This document shows, piece by piece, positions 34,746-46,856 of a DNA stretch of 64,000 nucleotides. Numbering within the stretch: position 1 is the first letter of the stretch; the number at the start of each line of letters is the position of its first letter. This stretch comes from Piscicola geometra (taxonomy: Eukaryota; Annelida; Clitellata; Hirudinida; Piscicolidae), in the NCBI GenBank assembly GCA_943735955.1, contig OX030960.1:8061432-8125431 (forward strand), given 5' to 3'. The translations under genes were made by a program, and so were the position numbers. Below the pieces are notes generated by a model. That model worked only from the letters and a program-made list of their open reading frames with translations, was not told the DNA's origin and did not search any database.

Positions 34746-37418
34746 AGAATGAAAATTTGAGACTTAAATACTCTTCAGTTTAATTCATGTATTATAATCA
34801 TTGATTCTATGATTGGGATTATTATTTTTTTTTTTATGATTATGAAGATTAGTATTTTAAGATGACTATCGAATATCCATCATATATCGGTGATGAAATG
34901 ATAGCAATATGATTAAATGGTCAAGCTCAGAAGCACGTGATGCTGGCAACCACGTGACTGACATTTTCTTACTTCCGACTCCATCCCTAATTAGGAGGCT
35001 GCTCTTTCTTTGCACGGATGAATGGATGGATTGATGGACAACTAAAATTAGTATGGATGGATTGAGGGACAACTAAAATTATTATTTTATCAACGAATGT
35101 GTATTTGATTTTATAAATTGATAAAAGGGTTGATGAAGAATTGAATGATAGATTTTACATATGGATAAAAAGATTGAACGAAAAGATAGATTCAAAAATG
35201 TATGAGGCATATGTAGTTTGAAAAATATATAAATAAATAGATGATCAAGGCTAGACATTTTTTTAAAGTCTGCAGTAAGTTGAGTAAGATGTTTTCACAT
35301 ATCAATTGAAGCCTTTGTTTTTGCGACAAAGCTATGAAAATTGTCAAGAATGCTGGAGGTAACAGAGTTTTAAAAACAGTGAAAAAAAGCAGTTTGTAGA
35401 AGTTCAATCTTGATATTCATCCGCTATAAATTCCTATTTTTTATTTTTAAAAACCATTTTTCTTTTTTTTAGTTTTTCGAGCAATCACTCTGTTCACCTT
35501 ACAGGAACACCTAAATCCAGTGAAGGCTGTAATTTATCCTGACTACATTCACAGAATGTTCAACATATCGAGAGCTCGAACGAGCATTATGGCAATTGTT
35601 GTAATTGTTCTAGTACTTGCATTGAGCTATCAGCCTCTAATTCACCCTAATTCGCCCATCATCCACCAAGCCTCCGTCTATATAAGGCCATCATTCACCC
35701 TTGTCCTACCTCAGTTCAATGGTCAGTAAGAAAAGATCATCTTTATCAACTTAGAAAGCATCTAATGAGAGTTGGTTCCATGAGTTTGAAAAAGTTGTCT
35801 GTAGGATTGCTTTAAAGTCTGAAAAATAAACTTGGACGATAGTTGGTTATGTGGAGTTTTTGTTGTATTAATCATTGGTTCTTATCATTGTAAGATTGCC
35901 GATAACTGATTGTATATATAGAAAGTTTGGTTTGAGGATTTCCATTCAAAAAAGTGATACAATATATATAAATATAAATAATATTGTTTAAAACATAAAA
36001 ATATTTTATTTAACCAAAAATTAATAGTTAAAATTATCATTTTTTAAAATAACAATTCCATTTAAAGCCTTCTAAATGATTATCGACATGGCTTCGACAA
36101 CTCATTAGTGGTTCTTTTCAAGCATAATATTTATGTTGTTTTGGCAATTATTTTAATAATGATTATGTTGTTAGTGTTGTCTTAAAGTTGTAAAACGTAA
36201 TTCCTTCATTAGCTTCATTAATCAACACCCTGACACCGGTAAAGATCAACTCTCAGCGCCTTGTATAAACTGAGTAGTTTTAATTGGGTTTTCATTTAAA
36301 CAACATTCTATTGAATTCCTCAAGAGTATACTGATTTCAATTCAAACATACTTGTACATACACGTTGAAATAAAACTATTTTAAAATATTAATTTAAATG
36401 AAATTTAATTGCTTGAGATGACTGCTAAATTCAAAACTCTAAACCTGTTTCTAAACATTACCTATGTCTGTTAATTTTCATGATCACTTTTTTACATTTA
36501 TTCGACAATTTCATTTTTAATTCTAATATCATCACCTAGTTACGACCAAATTTTGTTCACCAACTCTCTATCGTCTCTTTCAGTGCAGCTAACCTAATCT
36601 TTTTCTCTTTTATTTTTTTATTCTCTCTATCTCATAACCCTTCAATTTTTTCATCTCTTCTCCCCTCTCTTTCGGCATGTGAACCGATCCATCTCTTCCT
36701 CAATTATCTGCTATTTCAACTTCATGCACGTAATTGCCATAAATGCCTAGCCTTTATCCAGGCGCTTGTTTATATGTATATAACAATGTTATATTATATT
36801 ATAACATATTTTTTATGTATTTGAGCACTTTAAAAATATTATACTTAAATATTCATTTTGTTGTTTCGATAATAGATTTTTTAAATAAACTTTTACAATT
36901 TCCATTTTAATAATATTCTAAAATAATCAAGAAAACAGCAAAAAAAGGCAGCACTCATGTGTCGTATTTATAGCGGAAATTTGGCTCAAAAGTTCATAAA
37001 TGTCCTTGAAAAAAATAATATTAAAAGTTGTTATAAAATCCAATAAATAAATAAACTAACAATATTTTCTGCCACATTATTAATTGGATAATAAAAATAT
37101 GTCTTCGTTTACAAAGTATTCATCAATTGCTTTTTCAACTTCTATTTTTAGAATTATAGATTTCAAAAATAATGAAAAATGGTTTAAAATCCACTAATAA
37201 AAAGATAAATACAAATATATATAGGCATTATAAAATTAATAGCCCTAAACTTATAAATTATATCACAAATAGGTTGATGAAAGACAAGGGTGTTGAGGAG
37301 GGTATGATTAAACCAGTGGCCACAAATCTCCACAATACAGCCACGTGTAGGTAGTTGTCGATTGCGTCATCAATAACGGCTAATAAGAAGCTTGTGCTTC
37401 TCTTAATAGATCATCAGA
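34746..37418. other. Region without supported gene
   Basis: AT-rich. The open frame at 35520-35729 has a hydrophobic stretch but no splice or start context I trust. A pyrimidine-rich block lies at 36580-36680. Confidence 0.45.
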
Positions 37419-37560
37419 ATGGCCAACCGTGCCAGTGGTTGTGGTTGTTGTGGTGGAGGCTGTGGTAGTTGTTATGGTGGTGGTGGTGGCTGTGGTGGTT
37501 GTAGTCGCTATGGTGGTGGTTTTATAGTTGTAGTTTTTGTGGTGGTAGCTATAATATTTT
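37419..37560. repeat. GGT/TTG-rich simple repeat
   Basis: A degenerate trinucleotide tract, GGTGGTTGTGG-like on the plus strand. Plus frames read Cys/Gly-rich sequence and minus frames read poly-Thr ending in GHSDDLLREAQASY and a stop. Both readings are explained by the repeat itself, so I call no gene. Confidence 0.65.
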
Positions 37561-39037
37561 TTAATAGAACTGTGGTTTCGCAATGGTTTTCGAATTGTAG
37601 CCTGAATGCTTCGTTGCTTCATTCGCTTAATCAAGGTTTTAAATGTAGGTTTTTATATTTTGAATTATTTAATTTGGTTGTTCCATCCGACTTGTAATGA
37701 TATAACCAGTTCAAAACGTCGAAATGTGTTCTTGAAGTCAATATTCTTCCACTATTATTTCAGGTGCCCTCAGTCACTCTACAGTTTCGAATATATTATT
37801 GTTAAATTTTATGAATTTCTTTTTTAAAATTAATAATCTCATATTTTCTTAAATTAAACGTAACTTAATGAGTTTTGTTTCTTGAATTTATAAATTTAAA
37901 ACCATCGATTTTATTTCTTGGAAAAGTGTTGATGTACAAAATCCAGAAAATTCATAATTAATTATTGGCAAAGTTTTCGAAAATAATTGTATGCAAATTT
38001 AATTCTTTTTAAAAACATATATGAAATAAGAGTTCAAAATATTTCATCGGAAAACACGAAAACCTGTACAAAAATTGGAAAAAAAATTCTCATAAAATTT
38101 TTTTTGTTTAATAAATTAAATTAAATGTTTAAAAATTGAAATGTATAATAAAATAAAACTTATATAAAAGTTTAAATACCGCTGAAGGGTTTACGAAGGT
38201 AAGTTTAAGTCTTGGAATAGTTTAGGCAAGACATCAAATACAAAAGTAGTATTTAAAATAATTTCAGTATACATCAACTCTTTTTCATATTTATAAAAAA
38301 CACTCATGATTACTGCTTAAAATTGTAAATAAATACTTTCGATAAACTAAAAGAGTATCACTATAAAAATTAAAAAATTTAAATTTAAAACACTTTTTTT
38401 CATGTGCCTGTCAATGTATGCATTGGCTCAGCAGACAGATTAATTGAATCTTCAAAACATGCTGGTATAGGCTTCTTTGCGCCTATCTTTCAATGCGATG
38501 TCAATGACGCTGATGCTGTGGAGAAGTGAGTTGATACTCAGCGCAACGGGAAAACAAACGTTAAATGTTAGGGTAGGAGGGTGGTAAAAAAGCACAATTC
38601 AACGTGTTTTTATCCATTTATTATAAAAACAAGATATTGTTTAGATGATAGGCATATGCACCTAATAATGAATCAATGATTATTTGAACGCATCTTTGAA
38701 ATCATATGATCAAAATGTCACAAAATAATTTTATATTTTAATAGAGGTTAAAAGACCTGCATGGTTTTTCAACTCCCTAAATTTAAACAAATTAATAATA
38801 CATATTGTTTAATGAATAAGAAATTTTATATGATTAGAGTTGAAATGTTTTTGTATAACCACAAAACTACTCATCGAAAAATAATATTTTCAATAAATAC
38901 TTCAAGATATTAAAGTATTATATACTTTTTCAAAAGTCTATTAAGTAGTTTAGAAAAATGTGAATTTAAAAATCAGTTAATAGTATAAATTCACTGATTA
39001 GCCGGAAATATCGTGTTAGTTCGGAATAAGGCTTAAG
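37561..39037. other. Downstream flank of the Dlx gene
   Basis: AT-rich, including the Dlx 3' UTR. No other gene seen. Confidence 0.5.
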
Positions 39038-40495
39038 CTAATTGTCCGGCATAAGTCGGGTAATGTTGTTGTTGGTGTTGTTTGCGTTGTTGTTGTTGAA
39101 GCTGCTTTTTGTGTTGATGTTGTTGATAGAAACGTTGTTGATGGTATTAAGGTAGTTGTTGTGAAGGGAGTTGTTTGGAATACTTATGGTATTTTTGTTG
39201 GGGTTGGTAGATTTCTTTATAAGATCATTGTTGATGAAATTTGAATTTTTTAGTTTTTCATTATTGTCATCGATGATAGAACGGTTGATATTGTTGTTTG
39301 TTTTGTTGATGTTGTTGGAGCTGATGTTGTTGTCGCTAGGGTTTTTGTTGTTAAGTGATGAATTTATTACGTGGTTGTTGAAAATGGAACTGTTTTTGTT
39401 GTTCAGATCTGCCTGCTTTATGTTTCGTGTTGTTGTGGTATTTGCTTCGGATTCGTTGGTTTTGAATGTGTTGTTGTTGTTGATGATGTTATTAATGTTG
39501 TTGTTGGTTCTGTTGTTGTTGGCACTTTCAATCAGCTCGTTGTTCTCAATAATGTTGTTTTTGTTAATTTCGTTGAACCATTGGTTGACAACGGATGAAG
39601 AAGACGAAGATGACGAAGAAGGAGAAGAAGATCTAGGTGATGATGACGATGCGGAAGAGGAGAACTGGTTTTTGCTGGTTATCAAGTCATGGTGGTTGCT
39701 GGGCGGGTAGACGTGAGGTTGTTCGAGGAAGGGCGAAGCTGATTGGTTGTAGAAGGTGGAAGAAGTGGAAAAAGAGTTTCCAGGAAAATAGTCTAATCTC
39801 TGTTGTTGTTGTAGTTGTTGAGAGAAGAATTGGTTGTTGACGGCGGTCTGTAGAGGGATGTCTTGTTGCGAGAATTCACTCCAGGCGTTGTTGAAGGGGT
39901 CAGTGATGGAAAACTTCAAGTCGTCGATGTTGCTGGGGGTTATATAATGTTGTTGAAGCGAGTTGTTGGAGCTGTTGAGTTTTTCTTGTTGTTCTTGTTG
40001 CAAAAGAAACAACTGTTGCTGTTGTTGTTGTTGTTGTTGTTGGAACTGAACAGAGTTGAAAAGTTGGGGTTTTAAATCGCCTATTTCATGGTTATCTTCA
40101 TTTTCGTTTGGATTGGTTGCATGTAGTTGTTGGTTGAAGGGTGTGATTGTCGGTGGAGCTAGTTGTTGTTGTTGTGGTTGAATGTGTTGTGAAAACTGAC
40201 TTAGGTGTGTGTTGAAGGAGTCGAACAAAGGGGGGGAAATGTCTTTGTGTTTCAAGTCGTCGAGCCAAAATTCACTTTTACATGGGTTCATTTTACTGAA
40301 GTCTCCAGAATTCGAAATCAGTTGTCGGCCTAAGCTTGAGTTGATGCAATTAGTGTTGTTGGTGTTGCTGTTGTTGTTGCAAGTTGATGTTGCTGTTGTG
40401 CCAGTGACATTGGCGTTGTTGTTGTTGTTGTGGTTACCAGGCTGCTTGTTAATCTTTTTGTACTTGCTGCGTCTATTTTGAAACCATATTTTGAC
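39038..40495 (-). CDS. Dlx: Dlx exon 3: recognition helix and C-terminal region
   Basis: It starts after TTTTAAG| with GTC, giving [20 protein letters not shown]. It then encodes about 465 residues of Asn/Gln/Ser-rich sequence with a conserved-looking patch, [18 protein letters not shown], and Ser runs, ending in RLMPDN at the TAG (39038-39040). The internal ATG at 40289-40291 is not the start. The opposite strand has long Leu/Val frames that are only shadows of the Gln/Asn codons. Confidence 0.9.
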   Translation of the reverse strand, partial: VKIWFQNRRSKYKKINKQPGNHNNNNNANVTGTTATSTCNNNSNTNNTNCINSSLGRQLISNSGDFSKMNPCKSEFWLDDLKHKDISPPLFDSFNTHLSQFSQHIQPQQQQLAPPTITPFNQQLHATNPNENEDNHEIGDLKPQLFNSVQFQQQQQQQQQQLFLLQQEQQEKLNSSNNSLQQHYITPSNIDDLKFSITDPFNNAWSEFSQQDIPLQTAVNNQFFSQQLQQQQRLDYFPGNSFSTSSTFYNQSASPFLEQPHVYPPSNHHDLITSKNQFSSSASSSSPRSSSPSSSSSSSSSVVNQWFNEINKNNIIENNELIESANNNRTNNNINNIINNNNTFKTNESEANTTTTRNIKQADLNNKNSSIFNNHVINSSLNNKNPSDNNISSNNINKTNNNINRSIIDDNNEKLKNSNFINNDLIKKSTNPNKNTISIPNNSLHNNYLNTINNVSINNINTKSSFNNNNANNTNNNITRLMPDN

Positions 40496-43021
40496 CTTAA
40501 AATTAAAAATGTAAATAATAATATCAAATAATGGAATTTTTCAGCTTTACATAATTAAAATTTAAATAGAAGGCAATTTTGTAATTAAATAAGCCCCAGA
40601 AAAACTAAATTAGATTTAAACGACGTACTTAAAAGCTTCGAAACCAAAAAACAAAGACTTGAAAACTATTCGGCTTATCCAACTTTTGAAAATTATTTTC
40701 ATTTTTGTCTGCACTCCACTCTATAATGAAAAATCACAGTACTACTTCACCCGTTTTGCTAGGTTTATGATTTACCAAAAGTTTAAATTCAATAATATAA
40801 TAGAGCTAACTTTCGGAGCAATGGGCATCAATGGGGGAATTCATCATAAATTTAAATTTAATAAATTTCACTGATTTTTCTAGGTTTATAAGTTTACCAT
40901 GAAGTAAAAATCTTCCAATCTCATAAAAGAGAACTCACTTGCGTCTGTGTCAGTCCGAGAGAGGCGGCCAACTCAGCCCTTTCAGGCAGGGCCAGGTACT
41001 GCGTTCTCTGGAAGCGTCTGTTCAGTTGCTGCAGCTGCAAACTCGAGTAGATGGTCCGTGGCTTGCGCATTTTTTTCTTTGATGTGGTGTTGCCGGTGTT
41101 ATTGTTGTTGCCGGAAGTTAGTCTGGAGCCTTCTTTGCTCATGCCACTGTTTGCTGCTGCCGCTGTCGCTGCGTCCATGAAACTGCATAAGTCTGTGGTG
41201 GTCGTGATAGTGTTTGTGGTGGTGGTTGTGGTGGTCGTGGTCGTGGTAGTGTTTGTGGTGGTTGTAGGGTTGTAGTGATGGTTGTGCTGGAGATGATGTT
41301 GGTGAAGAATAGTGTAAAGAGAAAAATGAAGGCTTACAAGGCTATAGATTACTTCCTCTTGGAGACTTTTTAATGATGAATGAATATTTAGATTAATTAA
41401 TTGGGCAAACGGGAACTGACTTGACCAATGCCCAATGGTCTTAGGTTAGAGTGAAACCAACGCCCAAATATAGATGCCAATGAAAACATGAAGCCTAAGC
41501 GGCCTTGAAACCTGATCGGAGTATACGCCACTATAATAGTGATTTCAAATACTATTAGTTTATTATTAACGAATGGCATTTTTTAGAATCACTTATTTTA
41601 AATAAAGAGTGAATACTAACTAATTTTAGTAGCTGGATTGATACCCCTAATGCAACACAGTTTAGAAAAGGAACAGTTAATCGCAAAATTCAGAGATAAA
41701 AAGTTGAAGTGCAGTTGATGAGAAATAGCCCAAAGGACTGTTTGCTACTGTATCACTCCGGTGTGACAGGGATGCAGCCGAATCTGATGGTACTTGCAGC
41801 CATGAGCTTTCGAGCCTCTATATACTCTATTTCCTATTCCAATTCAACTAGTAAATACTTCTGTTGGTTTGGTTGAACTGCAACAAATGTTGTTGAGTCA
41901 ACTTTCTTTTTTCTCCTAATTTTTCATATTTTGTATTTGATGCGAAGACCAATCGTTTGAATGTTTCTTTAAATTATGTAATTCGTTGATTCCTTGCAAA
42001 CTTAAAAGATTTATTATAGTAAATGTTTTATTCGTAGTTTGATTTTTTCAAATAATATTCCAAATTGTTTAATTTAAATAAAGAAATTACCGGAAAGATG
42101 GGGAGCAGTGAGGGACAGAGGGTAGTTGGAGGCTTTCAGAGGGATGTTGTTGTTGTTGCTGCTCAAAAAGTTGTTGCCAATGTTGCTGTTTTGCTGAAAT
42201 ATATTGTTGGAGGGATTGTAATTGATGTAGTTGTTGTGATTGGAAAAACTGTTTAGTCCACTAAAGTTGAGGTTAGAGTAAAAGGCTGGATAGTTGTTGC
42301 AAAATGTGGATCTACTGTTGTTGTTGTTGTTGTTGGTGATATTGTTGAAGCTGTTTGAAAAATGTAGTTGTTGTTGTTGCTGCTGCTGCTGCTGCTGTGG
42401 TAGTAGCGAAAATGAAGACAACGCTGGCGTGGCCAGGTTGTGGTTTTCAAATGATGGTAAGCTAGCTTGTTGGAAGAGTTCGTTGTAGGGAAAGGGAGAG
42501 GATCTCATAGAAGAATTTTGCTGCTGTGGCTGTTTTTGTTGGTTGTTTCTAAAATTTTCGGAATTTTGGCTTTGAGATAGTTTTTGTTGTGTTGAAAAGT
42601 GACTGATGCTCGTTAAAATGTTCGTTGGAGGAACGGTGGCTTTTTTAAGTGTGAAGTTGTTGTTGCAGTTGTTGTCAAAATTGTTGTTGAAATTACTGTT
42701 GCTGTTGTTGTTGTTGTTGTTGTTATTGTTGTTGTTGTTAATGAGTGTTTTTAGGTTAGTGTTACTGTTGTTATCGTTGGTGAGGGTATTGTTGAAAAGT
42801 GAATTCGAATTAAGTTGTTTGCTTGGCAAGAAGAGAGAACTGGAAGAATTAATAGAAACCATTGTTTCGTGGTTGTTGTTGATGTTGTTGACGTTGTTAT
42901 TGTTGTTGTTGTTAATGCTGTTGTTATTAACGTTGTTGTTGTGGATTGTGTTTTTGGTGGTGCCCTTGTTGTTGGGGAATTGTAAATTCTGACTAGGCAT
43001 CTTGCCTTCTTTTGCTTCCAT
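39038..43021 (-). CDS. Dlx: Distal-less/Dlx homeodomain transcription factor (3 exons)
   Basis: The coding exons are 43021-42091, 41192-40939 and 40495-39038, all phase-compatible, giving about 880 residues. The homeodomain spans residues 352-411: [10 protein letters not shown], then [20 protein letters not shown], then [14 protein letters not shown] | [14 protein letters not shown], with the intron after position 44 as in Dlx genes. Gln50 and Asn51 of the recognition helix are present. The protein should bind TAATT-type sites in the nucleus and act in appendage, nervous system and ectoderm patterning, as known for the family. Both flanks are extraordinarily rich in Asn and Gln runs encoded by AAC/CAA repeats, making the protein more than twice normal Dlx size. 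A 5' UTR intron lies just before the ATG. A single Dlx is visible, with no linked partner in the window. Confidence 0.93.
40496..40938 (-). other. Dlx intron 2
   Basis: 443 bases, from CAA|GTGAGT to TTTTAAG|GTC. It splits the homeodomain at the conserved Dlx position. Confidence 0.85.
40939..41192 (-). CDS. Dlx: Dlx exon 2: most of the homeodomain
   Basis: The acceptor CCACCACAG|AC fits the phase-1 end of exon 1. It encodes [17 protein letters not shown], a short Asn run and homeodomain residues 1-44. The donor ACGCAA|GTGAGT is strong. The ATG at 41176-41178 lies inside the exon and is not needed as a start. Confidence 0.88.
41193..42090 (-). other. Dlx intron 1
   Basis: 898 bases. It contains a GTG/GGT-rich simple tract near the acceptor (41197-41270) and a SINE-head-like segment at 41400-41460 similar to the repeat at 34496. 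Confidence 0.7.
42091..43021 (-). CDS. Dlx: Dlx exon 1: Asn/Gln-rich N terminus
   Basis: The ATG at 43019-43021 is in good context (ACAATGG) and lies nine bases after the acceptor ATTTTTTAG|, so the leader is spliced. It encodes [20 protein letters not shown], then long Asn runs, Gln runs and short islands such as [19 protein letters not shown] and LSLTAPHLS. The donor is TTCCG|GTAATT in phase 1. The islands may be the functional parts retained between expanded repeats. Confidence 0.85.
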
Positions 43022-43158
43022 TGTTTAAAGCTAAAAAATAATTTCAAGATATTAAAAATTCCATTTTAAAATAGCTGTGTTAGCAGTTATAAATCATCAG
43101 GAATTTTCTATCAAAAGTTCAAGTTACTAATTAAACAGAAATAAAAGACACCACTCAC

Positions 43159-43200
43159 ATCCCAGAGGCGCACACCTTCACTGCGAATAAATAATTACTA
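43159..43200 (-). promoter_or_regulatory. Probable Dlx 5' UTR exon (start unknown)
   Basis: The strong donor GGGAT|GTGAGT at 43159/43158 faces the acceptor ATTTTTTAG at 43031-43032 just upstream of the ATG, predicting a 128-base leader intron. The transcription start was not recognised, so the outer limit is arbitrary. Confidence 0.5.
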
Positions 43201-44086
43201 CTGTCCGAGAATAGAACACCCTTCAAGAAGCCTCAGTGACAACTCTCTGACTGACAACCCGCATGGCAGGGTTGTTGTTGTAATCATGTACCTGTATAAT
43301 GCAGGGCGATGAATTAATGAATGGCGAGAACTGTCGATGATTGCGTCTGGGAGAAAGTGTAGAGTGATTAAACTTCTAATGATCGGTCCTTGCCTCAAAC
43401 CACCTCATTGCCTATAATTTCGGAACACAACAACTCCGATATAACTAACAAACTGCTGGCCAATCGAGGAAGGGAGCTTTGAATGGAGCAGCATGATTGG
43501 CTGGAGATGCAGTCGTCGTCTCCTCCTAACGCAGGCTGGAGGAGTTATTATGGAGTGATGAATGAGTGTCTCAATTATGCGCTATATGAATCATGTCTGA
43601 TTGCACTCGCCACTCCATGCCTGAATCTCTTTCACAGCGTTCTCTAGTTCTTTTTCTTGAGCTTTAAAGTGATTTATTTCTTTTATAATCTTTTTGCTTT
43701 ACATATTTCTTGAGTTTGCTTTTTTTGTGTTCTGGAAGTGATTTTATAGATCGGTTTTGAATTATTTCGTTAACATTCAAAAGAAGTTTTACGATTGATC
43801 ATTTTAACGTGAAATCGTTTCTATTGAAATGATTTTTCCGAAATTTAATTGTAGCATTTTGAATTTTTTTTACAAATTTCATTTTTAATTCATCCAATTT
43901 CACGATGAAAAGATTTTTTCGTCCCTTTTAGTAATAAATCTTGTAAAAAAATTTACTTAAAAGTTTTTCATGATAACTTTGAAGAAAAAACACCAAACTT
44001 ATCATCAAACTTGCTAAATTAAATTTTAAAAGCAAGACTTGAAAAACTAAAATACCGAAAAAAAAACGGTAGCTTGAAGAAAAATA
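43201..44086. other. Dlx upstream region
   Basis: No gene. It likely holds Dlx promoter sequence. The TGATTGGCTGG near 43495 is a CCAAT-box-like motif on the minus strand. Confidence 0.4.
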
Positions 44087-44089
44087 AAT

Positions 44090-44160
44090 AAAATGGCGGT
44101 TGACGTTTCCGCCAGCGTTGCGCATGTGCGTCTGGAAGACACGTGGCATTTCCGGTTGAG
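44090..44160. promoter_or_regulatory. Compact cluster of promoter-type motifs
   Basis: Within 70 bases of otherwise AT-rich DNA lie AAAATGGCGG (YY1-like, 44090-44099), TGACGT (CRE-like), TGCGCATGTGCG (NRF1-like, 44119-44130), CACGTG (E-box, 44140-44145) and TTTCCGG (ETS-like, 44149-44155). The combination is typical of broadly expressed gene promoters. The ATG within the first motif opens a short frame, MAVDVSASVAHVRLEDTW, that soon stops. Which gene, if any, it serves is unknown. Confidence 0.45.
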
Positions 44161-45743
44161 TTGGAAAAACGTTTTGGAGGCATAATTGCGGCTTGTGCAT
44201 TAGGTTCTCCTTCTTTACGAGTGCCTCATACCTCTGCATGCTTGTTGCCGTGTTCTTGTTTTTTCTGTTTATGTGCAAGTGTTTTTTTTATGTTATATGT
44301 TCGTGGTGTTTATTTATGCGATTCGTTCGTGTTGTTTATTTATGTGGTGTATTATTTCTCACGGGTTTATCTCAAAACCCAAAGTTTTTGTGACTGGTTC
44401 TGATGTGGAGATTATTCAAATGTTCTATTATTCAAGTTTTCATAGTTATGCTTTGTAATTTTTTAAAATTAATTTTATATATCAAACAGAATATTTAAAA
44501 AAAATTAAAATATCTAAAAAGCACTCTTAGCGCTGATTGAGGATTTTTTCTCTCTTCACATGTTTTTTATTAATCGACGCCAACCGCCAAGTTGTTTTTC
44601 CATCTCCATCTTGTGAAACTTCTTTCACTATTTCATCATTTGATGCTGCTTTTAGAAACTGTCATAAACTTTAAATAATTGCACATAAAATACAATTTTA
44701 ACACTTTTTTATTTTAACCATGCAATTTTTCAATCTCGTTTTTGGGTCTGTTTTTTTTATATATTTTAAATAACTAAAATATTTTGATTATTTAAAAAAA
44801 GTTTATTTATTGAGCGTTAAAAATCTATTTTTCGTTTATTACACAGTTGTCAGCGCATTTATCACGGACTATTAACTCCACAAAACAAAATTTAAATTCC
44901 CATAAAAGCTAGTAATTCGAGTTTTATTGATTTTCAATACGAATACATTTATCTTTATTTACTTTTGAGTATTCTATTAATGCTTTTGACAACGTTTCGA
45001 CTGTTTATAAATGGATAATTTCAATATAACTAACAATTTGTAAATTTTACTATTTTTTATTAACAAGTTTTAATGAAGTTTTTCCCTAACAAAATTTAAA
45101 TAAGAAAAAAAAATTATTATTTCAAAGGGTACAAATGTTATGAAGCGAGTTCAGTAGTGCATTTGCAATCACAACAAGAAATTATAATCTAATTGAAAGT
45201 TTATCAACTATTTTTCTAGTAACCAATTAAAACAAAATACATTTTTCAATGCACTCAACTACCTTACCCCCCCATCATCTACCTAACCCCTCAAGACTCA
45301 AACTAAACAACAACTACCTCCCCCCCTTCCCCCCTCCCCCACTTCTCCACACACCACCAAAACAATTCCGACCACTCCACAAACGCCGTTGCAATGCGAA
45401 AAGCATGCAGTCTTGAAGGAGACGAAGCGTCCAGGAATAGGTCAATGATTAGATGAATGATGGCCATCAGCGGTGGTGGTCACGCAGACCGCATGCCTGT
45501 ATTGATGACACTTGAGTCTCATGTCCTCGTGACACACTATTGCGTCTAATTAGGTCAATCTTTTATCTGTCTTTTTCATTCGTTCTTTCGATCATTCAGT
45601 AAAGGGTTATAAGAAGCTATTTTTCCTCTTTTTCTATAATATTTCATCAAAAAGTAACTTTTTCTGCCATATTTTTTTCTCTCTTGCCATCTATTTTAAC
45701 ATCCAATTACTCACTCATTCTCACCCATTCACCCATCTCCATC
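44161..45743. other. Region without supported gene
   Basis: AT-rich with a C-rich pyrimidine block at 45260-45360. The plus-strand open frames at 44143-44458 are Cys/Phe/Val-rich and look non-coding. Confidence 0.45.
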
Positions 45744-46856
45744 CGTCTATCCATTCATTCATCTATTCATCCATCCACCCATCTATTCATCCATCTATCT
45801 ATTCATCCATCCATCTATTCATCCATCCATCTATTCATCCATCCATCCATCTATTCATCCATCCATCTATTCATCCATCCATCTATTCATCCATCCATCT
45901 ATTCATCCATCCATCTATTCATCCATCCATCTATTCATCCATCCGTCTATTCATCCATCCATCTATTTATCCATCCATCTATTCATCCATCCATCTATTC
46001 ATCCATCCATCTATTCATCCATCCATCCATCTATTCATCCATCCATCTATTCATCCATCCATCTATTCATCCATCCATCTATTCATCCATCCATCTATTC
46101 ATCCATCCATCTATTCATCCATCCATCTATTCATCCATCCGTCTATTCATCCATCCATCTATTTATCCATCCATCTATTCATCCATTCATCTATTCATCC
46201 ATCCATCTATTCATCCATCCATCTATTCATCCATCCATCTATTCATCCGTCCATCTATTCATCCATCCCTCTATTTATCCATCCATCTATTCATCCATTC
46301 ATCTATTCATCCATCCATCTATTCATCTATCCATCTATTCATCCATCCATCTATTCATCCATCCATCTATTCATCCATCCATCTATTCATCCATCCATCT
46401 ATTCATCCATCCATCTATTCATCCATCCATCTATTCATCCACCCATCTATTCATCCACCCATCTATTCATCCATCCATCTATTCATCCATCCATCTATTC
46501 ATCCATCCATCTATTCATCCACCCATCTATTCATCCATCCATCTATTCATCCATCCATCTATTCATCCATTTATCTATTCATCCATCCATCTATTCATCC
46601 ATCCATCTATTCATCCATCCATCTATTCATCCATCCGTCTATTCATCTATCCATCTATTCATCCATCCATCTATTTATCCATCCATCTATTTATCCATCC
46701 ATCTATTCATCCATTCATCTATTCATCCATCCATCTATTCATCCATCCATCTATTCATCCATCCATCTATTCATCCATCCACCCATCTATTCATCCATCC
46801 ATCTATTCATCCATCCACCCATCTATTCATCCATCCATCTATTCCTCCATCAATTC
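45744..46856. repeat. Satellite of CATCCATCTATT-type 12-bp units
   Basis: About 1.1 kb of uninterrupted tandem ATCCATCCATCTATTC units with occasional 4-bp insertions (CATC) and point variants. Because the unit length is a multiple of three, it stays open for hundreds of codons as a [12 protein letters not shown] repeat, which is a by-product of the repeat and not a gene. Confidence 0.95.

Noticed and set aside
35520..35729. 69-codon plus-strand frame with one hydrophobic stretch
   Set aside because: The frame opens with GTG rather than ATG; there is no splice partner and no recognisable motif.
37380..37697. Cys/Gly-rich plus frame and poly-Thr minus frame
   Set aside because: Both follow from one GGT/TTG simple repeat; there are no splice sites or conserved ends.
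39171..40481. Leu/Val-rich plus-strand frames opposite Dlx exon 3
   Set aside because: They are antisense shadows of CAA/AAC codons; TTG/GTT triplets read as Leu/Val and give false membrane-like segments.
42294..42992. Poly-Leu plus-strand frames opposite Dlx exon 1
   Set aside because: Same antisense effect of Gln/Asn codons.
45744..46856. Regular repeat resembling a CRISPR array
   Set aside because: Units are directly adjacent with no unique spacers, and this is an animal genome.
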